Part shown: one piece after another, positions 24,445 to 32,505 of the stretch | How positions within the stretch are numbered: position 1 is the first letter of the stretch | Layout of the letters: every line of letters begins with the position of its first letter | Made by a program: the position numbers and the translations under genes | The notes under the pieces: model-generated | Database searches by the model: none | Told to the model about the DNA's origin: nothing | The model's input: the letters and a program-made list of their open reading frames with translations, nothing else | Assembly: GCA_001931535.1 (NCBI GenBank) | Contig: CP016211.1 | Location: forward strand, 13,648,501 to 13,712,500 | Reading direction: 5' to 3' | DNA from: Minicystis rosea | GTDB lineage: Bacteria > Myxococcota_A > Polyangia > Polyangiales > Polyangiaceae | Length of the DNA: 64,000 bases

Positions 24445-27141
24445 CTACGCCTCGGCTTCGCTCAGGCGCACGTCCTTCAACTCGGCGCCGAGGATCTCGA
24501 TGGCGGCAGTGACGAGCGGGTGCTCGGCGACGGCGCGCTTGGCCGCGTCGAGCTTGATGCGGCGCTCAGCGGTGACGACCATGGCGACGGTGACGTTGCC
24601 GCTCCGCGCGGGGATGGTCTCGAAGGTGAGCTCGGGGGCGCGATCGAAGTGCATGGTGAGCGCGCTGAGGAGGAGATCCTTGGCGGCGGCGTCGGTGGCC
24701 TGACCGACGAGGAACGAGCCCACCTCGTAGCCGAGGGCGACCTTGTCGGCCGCGAAGCGGAGCAGCGCCGCGTGCTCCAGCACCGAGGCGAGCGCCGGAC
24801 GCCGCTCGCGCACGAGCCCGAGGACGGCGCGCCAGGCCTCGAGATCGGCGGGCGCCGAGGCGATCACGGACGCCGCCGCCGAAGACGCCGCGAGCGAGAA
24901 AGGCCCCGACGAAGACGACGAGGACGCCGGCCGCGCCGCCGTCGAAGAAGGAGGCGGCGACGAAGGCCGCTTCGGCCCGGGAGGCGCATCGAACGCCGGC
25001 GGCGAAGGCGGGCTGAAGGAGGCCGGCGGCGGGCCGAACGCCGGCGGAGGCCCGAATGCGGGAGGAGGCCCGAACGACGACGGCGGCGCGCGATCGAACC
25101 CGGGAGGCGGCCCGAACGATGACGGCGGCGCGCGATCGAAGGGGGGCGGCGAGCCGAACGAGGGTTGCGTCCGCGCCGAGGTGGGGGACGGCGGGGCGGG
25201 CGTCGGCGCGCCGGGAGCGCGAGGCGCGGGCGCGACGAACGCGGGGTTCGGCACGGGTGCGCTGCGCGATGACACCGGCGCCGCGTGCACAGGGACCACG
25301 GCGCGCACGGGCGCAGCTGCAGCCGTCGCAGGCGCGGGCGCGACGAACGCGGGGTTCGGCACGGGTGCGCTGCGCGATGACACCGGCGCGGGCGCCGCCG
25401 TGTGCACAGGGACCGCGCCGGGAGCGCGAGGCGCGGGCGCGACGAACGCGGGGTTCGGCACGGGTGCGCTGCGCGATGACACCGGCGGGGGCGCCGCGTG
25501 CACAGGGATCGCGGTGCGCACGGGCGCAGGTGCAGCTACAGCGGGGCTCGCCGACACGAGCGTCGGGGCGAATGCAGGATCGATCGGGGAGGCCGCAGGG
25601 GCGTCCGGTGCGGGTGCCGCAGCGTCAGGGACAGCGGGCGCAACGGGCGCAGGTGCCGCATCGGCTTGCGCAGGTGCCGCATCGGCTTGCGCGGGTGCCG
25701 CATCGGCTTGCGCGGGTGCCGCATCGGCTTGCGCGGGTGCCGCATCGGCTTGCGCGGGTGCGGCCGCGGCAGGCGCGTCTGCGTCTGCGGGGGCCGCGAT
25801 GGCTTGCACAGGAGCAGCGGGGGCTTGTGCAAGAGCAGGGGAGGGGGCCTCAGCGTGTGCGAAGGAGGCCGAGGGCTGCGAGGGGGCGTCGGCGTGGGCG
25901 CCGGGGCGGCCGCCGGGACGACCGGGCGGCGGGCCACCGGGGCCGGACGCGCCGCCGCGCGGGGCGCCGCCGCCGGGCGTCGAGCCGCCGAGGCGGCGCT
26001 CGAGATCGGAGAGGCGGCGCAGGAGCTCGTCGACGGGGAGCAGCGGCGGGCGGCGGGCGAGGCGCACGAGCGCCATCTCCAGCGAGGCGCGGGGCTGGCC
26101 GCTGCGCACGATGTCGTCGAACGATTTGGAGAAGCCTTGATGGAGGCGGGTGAGATCGTCGACGTCGGTGCGGGCCGCGAGGGCCTTCACGTCGGCGAGC
26201 TCTTCGTCGGCGAGGTCGAGGAGGGCGCCGGCGTCCTCGGCGATCTTGGCGATCACGAGATCGCGCAGGTGCGCGAGGAAGTCGCGCGCGGTGTGCGGGA
26301 GGTCGTAGCCCTGCTGCGCGAGATCGGAGACGGTGCGCACGCAGGTGGCGGCGTCGCCCGTGAGCACGGCCTCGGCGAGGCGGTGGAGCACTTCCCGATC
26401 GGCGACGCCGAGCACCTTGGCCACGCCCTCGGTGGTGAGCTTGTCGCTCTCCACGCCGACCCAGGCGATCACCTGATCGAGCAGGCTCATCGCGTCGCGC
26501 ATGCTGCCCGCGGCCTCGCGGGCGATGATCTTCACCGCGCCGTCCTCGGCGGCGATGTTCTCCTTCTCGAGCACGAAGCGGAGGCGCGCGGCCACCATCT
26601 GCGCGCCGATGAGCTTGAAGTCGTAGCGCTGGCAGCGCGAGAGGATGGTGACCGGGACCTTGTGCACCTCCGTGGTCGCGAAGATGAACTTCACGTGCGG
26701 GGGCGGCTCCTCCAAGGTCTTCAGGAACGCGTTCCACGCCGCGTTCGAGAGCATGTGGACCTCGTCCACGATGAAGATCTTGAAGCGGTCGCGCTGCGGC
26801 CGGTACGGGAGCGTCTCCTGGAGGCGGCGCACCTCGTCGATGCCGTTGTAGCTGGCGCCGTCGATCTCCTGCACGTCGACGTCGCTGCCGTTCGTGATCT
26901 CCAGGCACTGCGGGCACTTCTGGCAGGGCTTGGCGGTGGGGCCTTCGGCGCAGTTGAGCGCCTTCGCCAGGATGCGGGCGCTCGTCGTCTTGCCGACGCC
27001 GCGGACGCCGGTGAAGAGGAAGGCGTGGGCCACGCGGTTCTGCGCGATGGCGTTGGCGATCGTGGTGGAGACGTGCTCCTGACCGACGAGGTCCTCGAAC
27101 GACTGCGGGCGCCATTTACGCGCCAGCACCACGTAGCTCAT
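24445..27141 (-). CDS. dnaX: DNA polymerase III subunit gamma/tau
   Basis: An 898-residue clamp-loader ATPase. Walker A is GVRGVGKTT (45-53), the zinc motif is C64, C73, C76, C79 (CQKCPQC), Walker B is FIVDEVHML (about 123-131), and the SRC motif is in TILSRCQRYDF. Domain III runs to about residue 375. An Ala/Pro-rich linker of about 370 residues follows, built of repeats (QADAAPA x5; SSRSAPVPNPAFVAPAP x3; PPxFDRAPPSSFGPPP), then a C-terminal domain. The tau tail normally holds the polymerase core and helicase; this linker is unusually long. The 258 bp downstream to vgrG contain no gene. Confidence 0.95.
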   Translation of the reverse strand: MSYVVLARKWRPQSFEDLVGQEHVSTTIANAIAQNRVAHAFLFTGVRGVGKTTSARILAKALNCAEGPTAKPCQKCPQCLEITNGSDVDVQEIDGASYNGIDEVRRLQETLPYRPQRDRFKIFIVDEVHMLSNAAWNAFLKTLEEPPPHVKFIFATTEVHKVPVTILSRCQRYDFKLIGAQMVAARLRFVLEKENIAAEDGAVKIIAREAAGSMRDAMSLLDQVIAWVGVESDKLTTEGVAKVLGVADREVLHRLAEAVLTGDAATCVRTVSDLAQQGYDLPHTARDFLAHLRDLVIAKIAEDAGALLDLADEELADVKALAARTDVDDLTRLHQGFSKSFDDIVRSGQPRASLEMALVRLARRPPLLPVDELLRRLSDLERRLGGSTPGGGAPRGGASGPGGPPPGRPGGRPGAHADAPSQPSASFAHAEAPSPALAQAPAAPVQAIAAPADADAPAAAAPAQADAAPAQADAAPAQADAAPAQADAAPAQADAAPAPVAPAVPDAAAPAPDAPAASPIDPAFAPTLVSASPAVAAPAPVRTAIPVHAAPPPVSSRSAPVPNPAFVAPAPRAPGAVPVHTAAPAPVSSRSAPVPNPAFVAPAPATAAAAPVRAVVPVHAAPVSSRSAPVPNPAFVAPAPRAPGAPTPAPPSPTSARTQPSFGSPPPFDRAPPSSFGPPPGFDRAPPSSFGPPPAFGPPPAFGPPPASFSPPSPPAFDAPPGPKRPSSPPPSSTAARPASSSSSSGPFSLAASSAAASVIASAPADLEAWRAVLGLVRERRPALASVLEHAALLRFAADKVALGYEVGSFLVGQATDAAAKDLLLSALTMHFDRAPELTFETIPARSGNVTVAMVVTAERRIKLDAAKRAVAEHPLVTAAIEILGAELKDVRLSEAEA
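25231..25520. repeat. Three long direct repeats in the dnaX linker
   Basis: GACGAACGCGGGGTTCGGCA begins near-identical blocks at 25233, 25341 and 25441, each running through TGCGCTGCGCGATGACACCGG. The spacings are 108 and 100 bp. They encode the SSRSAPVPNPAFV units on the minus strand. Confidence 0.8.
25647..25751. repeat. Five tandem 21-bp repeats in the dnaX linker
   Basis: The 21-bp unit GCGC(A/G)GGTGCCGCATCGGCTT repeats five times without interruption, encoding QADAAPA units on the minus strand. Confidence 0.88.
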
Positions 27142-27336
27142 GAGTGCGGCGTAGCAGATCCACGCCGGGGCGTCGCTCCCGGCGTGCGGACGAGCGGCGT
27201 GGGCCGCCCGCGACGTGGGCCGCTTGCGACAGTGGGCCCGACAACGCGCGCGCAGCGAAGCACACGGAGAAGGCCGACCGCGCGCCGGGCTACGGCTTCA
27301 CACGGCACGCGCCCACGCGATAGCGTGGAGGATCGC
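27142..27336. promoter_or_regulatory. Divergent promoter region of dnaX and the protease-like gene
   Basis: A 195-bp gap between divergent starts (27141 minus, 27337 plus). Promoters for both must lie here. It is GC-rich, with no clear -10 or -35 elements by eye. GGAGG sits about 5 bases before the ATG at 27337. Confidence 0.4.
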
Positions 27337-29376
27337 ATGCCCATTCAACCGAAACGAAAGCCGAAGGCACAGTCCAATGCTCAGGGGACGGCGCTCGCCG
27401 CGTACCGCGATCGCAAACCCGAGGAGCGCGTCCTCTACGCGACCTTCGAGGTCGGCGTGCTCGTGGCGGCGGCCGACGGCAAGATCGACGACACCGAGCT
27501 CGACATGCTCGGCCAGAACTTCGCGAACTGGCTGCACCTCGACGTGTCGGCGGCCTTCCTCGACAAGATGGTGAAGTGGATCCGCGAGATGCTCGCGAAG
27601 CAGAGCCGCGCCGCGCGCCTCGCCGACTGCGCCTCGTTGCTCGACGCCGAGCAGCGCCGCACGGCCTTCGATTTCGCGGCCGCCATCGGCGTGATGTCGG
27701 GCGGCGAGAGCGCGGAGGAGACGCGCGCGCTGCGCGACGTCGCCCTGGCCTTCGACATCCCCGAGAAGGAAGCCCAGAAGCGGTGGCAAGCCATCCGCGC
27801 GACGTTCGAGGACGGCGACGAGACGAACACCCACTCGGGCAACCTCGTCATCACGCGCCCCGACGGCAGCGAGCGCACCGTGCAGGGCTATCTCTTCGAG
27901 GACGAGGCCAAGAACGTCCGCATCTTCAAGCCGTCTCCGGAGACGAAGCCGCAGGCGAGGGTCGATCTCCGGCCGTTCCTCACCCCGGTCGAGGATCAAG
28001 GCCGCGTGGGGAGCTGCTCCGCCAACGCCGTCGCCGGGGCCTACGAATATCTCGTGAAGCGGCACCTGCCCGAGGATCAGACGTACGACGTCAGCCGGCT
28101 GTTTCTCTACTACGAGGGACGCGCCGCCGCGGGTGGCCCGATCGTCGACAAGGGATCACACATCTCGCTGCTGATTCAGACCCTGCAGACCAAGGGCGCG
28201 CCCTCCGAGGAGACGTGGCCGTACGACGTCGCCAAGGTCAACACCAAGCCCTCTTCGGAGGCGTATGCCGAGGCGGCCGAGTTCCTGGTCCAGGACGTCG
28301 CGCGGGTCCCGCTCGACCTCGACGTGTGGCGCGCGACGCTGACGGAAGGGCATCCCATCATCTTCGGGACGAAGCTCTTCAAGTCCTTCGATACGCAGCG
28401 CAAGCCCGGGCTCATCCCCATGCCGTCCGCCGAGGAGGCCTCGCGCGGCGAGCACGGCGCCCACGCGATGCTCGCCGTCGGTTACTCGGATCGCGATCGC
28501 GTGATGATCGTGCGCAACAGTTGGGGCGCGAAATGGGGGGACAACGGCTATTGCTACATCCCGTACGATTACCTGTTTCGCGCGGACTACTCGCCCTTCA
28601 GCGCGTGGCTCATTCGTCAGGTCGACGCCTTCGATCACGAGGAAGGGTGGGGCGACGACGGCGAGTCGCTGCTCCCCGATCTCGAGAACGAGCTCGCGGG
28701 CATGTCCGACGAAGACCATCGCGCCATGCTCGACGCCATGGGGAAGGTCCCCTTGGAGACGCGCCTCGCCCACATCCTCCTCGCGGTCGCGGGCGCCGAC
28801 GGCGAGGTCTCCGACGAAGAGCTCGGGACGCTGTCCAAGCACCTCGAGAAGGTGATGAAGCAGCTCGGCTCGGACCTCGATCCGGAGAAGGTGCTCCGCT
28901 TCGCGAAGAAGCACGAAGACGATCAGAAGCTCTTCGACACGAGCGTCGCGCGGCTCGGCGAGCACCTCTCCAACAGCATGCTCGCCGCCATCGTCAACAT
29001 CGCCCGCGAGATCGCCGAGAGCGACGACGCCTCCGACGAAGAGAACGAGCTCCTCGCCTACCTCGTCGAGACCTGGCAGCTCGAGAGCGAAGGCGAAGAG
29101 AGCGAAGAGGAAGAGTCTGAGGACGAGGAGCCCGAGGACGAAGACGAGGAGTCCGAGGAGTCCGAAGAGGAAGAGTCCGAGGACGAGGAGTCCGATGAGG
29201 AAGAGTCCGAGGACGAAGACGAAGAGTCCGAGGACGAAGACGAAGAGTCCGAGGACGAAGACGAGGAGTCCGAAGACGATGAAGAGGAAGAGTCCGAGGA
29301 CGAGGAGTCCGAGGACGAAGGCGACGAGGGCGAGGACGAAGGGTCCGAGGACGAGGAGTCCGAGGACGAGGAGTGA
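27337..29376 (+). CDS. TerB-papain-like protease-TerB protein with acidic tail
   Basis: A 679-residue protein. Residues about 30-150 form a TerB-like helical domain (VLVAAADGKIDDTELDML). Residues about 205-430 are a C1A papain-like peptidase: Gln221, Cys227 in QGRVGSCSANA, His376 in GAHAMLAVGYS and Asn394 in VRNSWGAKWGDNGY, so the catalytic set is complete. A second TerB-like domain follows (about 470-580, LAVAGADGEVSDEEL), then a tail of about 95 residues of almost only Glu, Asp and Ser (583-679). There is no signal peptide, so it likely acts in the cytoplasm. TerB domains occur in membrane-linked stress and phage-defence contexts; the acidic tail might bind calcium or basic proteins. Substrate unknown. 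Confidence 0.92.
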   Translation: MPIQPKRKPKAQSNAQGTALAAYRDRKPEERVLYATFEVGVLVAAADGKIDDTELDMLGQNFANWLHLDVSAAFLDKMVKWIREMLAKQSRAARLADCASLLDAEQRRTAFDFAAAIGVMSGGESAEETRALRDVALAFDIPEKEAQKRWQAIRATFEDGDETNTHSGNLVITRPDGSERTVQGYLFEDEAKNVRIFKPSPETKPQARVDLRPFLTPVEDQGRVGSCSANAVAGAYEYLVKRHLPEDQTYDVSRLFLYYEGRAAAGGPIVDKGSHISLLIQTLQTKGAPSEETWPYDVAKVNTKPSSEAYAEAAEFLVQDVARVPLDLDVWRATLTEGHPIIFGTKLFKSFDTQRKPGLIPMPSAEEASRGEHGAHAMLAVGYSDRDRVMIVRNSWGAKWGDNGYCYIPYDYLFRADYSPFSAWLIRQVDAFDHEEGWGDDGESLLPDLENELAGMSDEDHRAMLDAMGKVPLETRLAHILLAVAGADGEVSDEELGTLSKHLEKVMKQLGSDLDPEKVLRFAKKHEDDQKLFDTSVARLGEHLSNSMLAAIVNIAREIAESDDASDEENELLAYLVETWQLESEGEESEEEESEDEEPEDEDEESEESEEEESEDEESDEEESEDEDEESEDEDEESEDEDEESEDDEEEESEDEESEDEGDEGEDEGSEDEESEDEE

Positions 29377-29382
29377 CGGGAA

Positions 29383-30198
29383 TCAGGGCGGGCAGGTCGC
29401 GCCCTGGACCGGGAGGTTTTCGGTCTGAAACCAGGTCTGCGAGGGGGGCCAGGGCGGGCTCGCCGCGAAGGCGACGTCGATGTCGACGCTGACGACGCAA
29501 GGGAACGAGGTGCTGTCCTGCTTGAGGCTGCCTTTGGCGGCGACGGCGGTCGCCACCTCGGTTCCCTGCGGCGGCCAGAGGCCGGCGCCGAGCGCGCAGT
29601 CCTTGGCGTGCTTGGTGGCGCCGATGACCTCGACGCCCCAGCCCGCCGTCACCTGGATGTCGGGGAACTGCGAGCTGCCGATGCCGGAGGCGACGATGAA
29701 GAAGCAGCTGTCCGCCGCCGTATCGGTCTTGGTGATGATGTAGCGCGGGGCGTTCGTCGGCAGAACGAACGCCGCGTAGCCGGGCACGGGAGGAACGCCG
29801 GCGTCGGTGAAGCTGCAATCGGCGGTGGTGTCGACGTCGGTGCCCGCGGCGTGGGCCCAGCAATCGTTGCAGTACGTGACGCCGTCGCATCCGCACACAC
29901 CGGCGCAATTGCCCGGGCAACTGCCGGTAGGCTTGGGGACGCAGGTGCCGCTCTCGTCGCCTCCGCCGCAGGTGCCGGGCGGATTCCACAGGCAGTATTC
30001 GTCGGGCGCGCACGGGAAGCCCAGCTCGCCGCCGCAGATTTGTGGTGAGGCGCCGCCGCCTCCGACCGTGCCGCTGCTGCTCGACGTCCCGCCGCCCGCG
30101 CCGCCGGTGCCCGTGGTCGACGCGGCGTCGACCACCACCTTGCCGCCGCAACCGGCCACCCACACCGCCGCGATCCATCCAAGCCATGCTCGTTTCAT
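29383..30198 (-). CDS. Kazal-like Cys-rich lipoprotein
   Basis: A 271-residue lipoprotein. The signal peptide MKRAWLGWIAAVWVAGCGG has lipobox VAGC. A Ser/Gly/Thr-rich spacer follows, then a Cys-rich part (CAPDEYCLWNPPGTCGG) and a Kazal-like motif, CAGVCGCDGVTYCNDCWAHAAG. The C-terminal half is a beta-rich globular domain. In myxobacteria this Kazal-like block is frequent in surface lipoproteins; true protease inhibition is not shown. I start at ATG 30198 because it gives a proper signal peptide; 30219 is possible. It is convergent with the protease-like gene with a 6-bp gap. Confidence 0.87.
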   Translation of the reverse strand: MKRAWLGWIAAVWVAGCGGKVVVDAASTTGTGGAGGGTSSSSGTVGGGGASPQICGGELGFPCAPDEYCLWNPPGTCGGGDESGTCVPKPTGSCPGNCAGVCGCDGVTYCNDCWAHAAGTDVDTTADCSFTDAGVPPVPGYAAFVLPTNAPRYIITKTDTAADSCFFIVASGIGSSQFPDIQVTAGWGVEVIGATKHAKDCALGAGLWPPQGTEVATAVAAKGSLKQDSTSFPCVVSVDIDVAFAASPPWPPSQTWFQTENLPVQGATCPP

Positions 30199-30232
30199 GG
30201 GCTGTGATCCTAGCTTCATTGGAGGTCGATCC

Positions 30233-30685
30233 CTATGGCCTCTCGCACGCTTCACGGGTGACGCGGTGGCGATGGGCGAACATGCGATCGAGCTTGTGGC
30301 GCACGAACCAGCCGCCCGCGAGCTGGCCGAGGGCACCGAGCGGGAGCTCGTACTCGATGTGATCGACGAGCCACGTGCCGCCCGCGCCGTCGGGCTCCAT
30401 CGTGTGCGTGTGCACCCAGCGGCGGAAAGGCCCGCTGCGCATGGTGTCTTGGAACATGCGCCCCGCTTCGTAGGCCGTGTGCTCGGCGACGATGCGCTGC
30501 TTGATGGGGCCGATCTTCGTCTCGATGACGGCGCGCGTCCCGACGTCGAGGCCGGGCGTCTTCTCCAGCACGCGCGCGTCTTCCCACGGCGGGATGAGGA
30601 GCCGCAGCGCGTCCGGCTCCGCGTGAAAGGCGAAGACCCGATCCGGCGGCGCGGCGATGCGCGTGCGCTTCTCGAAGATGGGCAT
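30233..30685 (-). CDS. SRPBCC-family protein
   Basis: A 150-residue protein of the START/SRPBCC helix-grip fold: it begins MPIFEKRTRIAAPPDRVFAFH (the family's strand-then-VFAFH start), with PPWEDARVLEKTPGL in the middle and WLVDHIEYELPLGALG near the end. Such proteins bind hydrophobic ligands or act as cyclases. Start at ATG 30685. It lies 34 bp upstream of the lipoprotein gene in the same direction and may be co-transcribed. Ligand unknown. Confidence 0.88.
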   Translation of the reverse strand: MPIFEKRTRIAAPPDRVFAFHAEPDALRLLIPPWEDARVLEKTPGLDVGTRAVIETKIGPIKQRIVAEHTAYEAGRMFQDTMRSGPFRRWVHTHTMEPDGAGGTWLVDHIEYELPLGALGQLAGGWFVRHKLDRMFAHRHRVTREACERP

Positions 30686-30820
30686 CGCGACAGTATCTAA
30701 TACACACGGCCCCGGACGGTGCCCGACGTGGTGAAACGTCCTTTGATCACAGGGGCGGAGACATCCGTCGGCGACGCGTCGCATCCGCCCGTGCTGCTTC
30801 AACAGGTCATCGAGGCGGCT

Positions 30821-31636
30821 TCAGGGGCGCTGGAAGACGAACGTCCAGCCGTAGCAATCCAAGAGCCGATACCCGTGATCGATGAGCGATTGCATCACGC
30901 GGGCGCCGCGGGTCTCGCCGAGGTGGGGGAAGTGGATCTCCAACAAGAGCGTGGCTGGCAGGTAGGGATACGCGCCCTCGAAGAGACCATCCTCGGCGCC
31001 CTCGATGTCGATCATGGCCACGGTGGGGCGGCGCGCGGCGAAGACTTCGGGGAGCGAGAGGCGTGGGACGCGCACGGAGATGCGGCGGGGCTCGCCCTCG
31101 GCGGCGGGGCGGAGGGACGAGAACCACGCTTCTTCGTGGAGGAAGAACTCCACGTCGTCGCTCGCGCTGGATGTCGCGGTCACCGCGCCGTGCACGAAGC
31201 CGACCTCGCCGCCGTTGAGCTCCACCTGGCGGCGGATGAGCGGGAACAGTCGCTCGTCGGGCTCCACCACGGTCACCGGGCGCTCGGACAGCTTCGCGGA
31301 CAGGGCCGCGGTGAGGCCGATGCCGCCGCCGACTTCCATGACGGCGTCGCCGCGCTTCACGTAGCGCTCGAGCAGCTCCAAATCGGAGAGCTCGTATTCG
31401 CCCACGGAGGCTAGGTAAAAGAGCCGCGCGCCGAGCGAGTGGGGAAGCTCCATCTCCAAGTCGAGGAAGGGGTGCTTCATCCGCACGGGCTGGGTGACGA
31501 AGGGGAGCACCGCGGCGAGGTAAGCCACGCCGGTCCGCTCTTCCTCCGGCACGCTGGGGTATTTCATCAAGGCGCGCGTGCGTATGCTTTGGCGCAGATC
31601 CGCGTGGAATGCCGATGGGCGCTGCCTGTCATTCAT
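30821..31636 (-). CDS. FkbM-family methyltransferase
   Basis: A 271-residue SAM-dependent methyltransferase. The SAM-binding motif is DAVMEVGGGIGLTAALSAKL, followed by VTVVEPDERL (acidic residue for the ribose). The FkbM signature occurs as VAMIDIEGAEDGLFEGAYPYL, then LLLEIHFP. FkbM enzymes O-methylate natural products and sugars. Its ATG overlaps the stop of the amidohydrolase gene by 4 bp (31633-31636), so it is coupled to the operon with carbamoyltransferase and amidohydrolase and probably modifies the same molecule. Confidence 0.92.
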   Translation of the reverse strand: MNDRQRPSAFHADLRQSIRTRALMKYPSVPEEERTGVAYLAAVLPFVTQPVRMKHPFLDLEMELPHSLGARLFYLASVGEYELSDLELLERYVKRGDAVMEVGGGIGLTAALSAKLSERPVTVVEPDERLFPLIRRQVELNGGEVGFVHGAVTATSSASDDVEFFLHEEAWFSSLRPAAEGEPRRISVRVPRLSLPEVFAARRPTVAMIDIEGAEDGLFEGAYPYLPATLLLEIHFPHLGETRGARVMQSLIDHGYRLLDCYGWTFVFQRP

Positions 31637-32505
31637 GATGATCCTCCCGGGAGCCCATAGGCCTCCTCCGCCGTTCGTCGCCAAATCCACGCTCGTTCGT
31701 CCGGGCTCAGCGCAGCGGTCAATTGCTGCACGAGCCCGGTCCAACGTGCGTAGTCGCAGGTCAGGATGCACATGGGCCAGTCGGAGCCGAACATGAGGCG
31801 ACGCGGGCCGAAGGCTTCGAGCGCGAGGTCGACGTAGGGCGCGAGATCGTCGGCCGTGTAGCCGCCGGGGCCGGTGCCCGTCGTCAGGCCGGAGAGCTTG
31901 CAGTAGACGTGCGGTCGCGCGGCCAGCGCTCGGAGCTGATCGCGATAGAGGGCCGAGGGGGCGCCGCGGATCTCGGGGCGCGCGACGTGATCGAGGACGA
32001 AGATCTGCCGCGGGTGCCGGTCGACGAGCGTGATGGCCTGCGGGAGGTGGCGCTCGTAGACGATGAGGTCGTAGCGAAGCCCGTAGGCCGCGAGGAGCGC
32101 GACGCCGCGGTTCCAGTCGTCGCGGAGCATGAGCGCGTCGTCGGGATCGTCGAGCACGACGTGGCGGACGCCGCGGAGCTTGGGGCGATCGGCAAGGCGC
32201 TCGAGATCCTGCGCGACGTCGGGCGAGGCGAGCGGGACCCAGCCGACGACGCCGGCCAGGAAGGGGTGCTCGTCGGCGAGATCGAGGAGCCAGCGCGTCT
32301 CGTCGAGGCTGTGCCGGGCTTGCACGGGGATGGCCGAGGCGATGCCGCTCGCGGCCATCTGCGCGGCGAGCTCCGCGGGGAGGAAGTCGCGCTGGATGGC
32401 CGTCATGGCGCCGGTCATCCACGGGTGCTCCGCGGGGACGTAGCGCCAAAGGTGGACGTGCGCGTCGATGGATCCCGCGGCGTCAGGTGTCTTTGGAGAG
32501 GACAT
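31633..32505 (-). CDS. Amidohydrolase-2 family TIM-barrel hydrolase
   Basis: A 290-residue metal-dependent hydrolase like 2-pyrone-4,6-dicarboxylate lactonase (COG3618 type). IDAHVHLW is the HxH metal motif, IFVLDHVARPEI supplies the later His, and RLMFGSDWPMCIL the active-site Asp. Such enzymes open lactones or decarboxylate. It overlaps the carbamoyltransferase gene by 23 bp upstream and the FkbM gene by 4 bp downstream, so the three are one transcription unit. Substrate unknown. Confidence 0.92.
   Translation of the reverse strand: MSSPKTPDAAGSIDAHVHLWRYVPAEHPWMTGAMTAIQRDFLPAELAAQMAASGIASAIPVQARHSLDETRWLLDLADEHPFLAGVVGWVPLASPDVAQDLERLADRPKLRGVRHVVLDDPDDALMLRDDWNRGVALLAAYGLRYDLIVYERHLPQAITLVDRHPRQIFVLDHVARPEIRGAPSALYRDQLRALAARPHVYCKLSGLTTGTGPGGYTADDLAPYVDLALEAFGPRRLMFGSDWPMCILTCDYARWTGLVQQLTAALSPDERAWIWRRTAEEAYGLPGGSS

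Noticed and set aside
25498..27336. Long plus-strand open frame antisense to dnaX, in frame with the protease-like gene
   Set aside because: It is the shadow of dnaX in GC-rich DNA. The protease-like protein has a good start at 27337 with GGAGG before it, and the upstream translation is Arg/Gly/Val-rich without domains.
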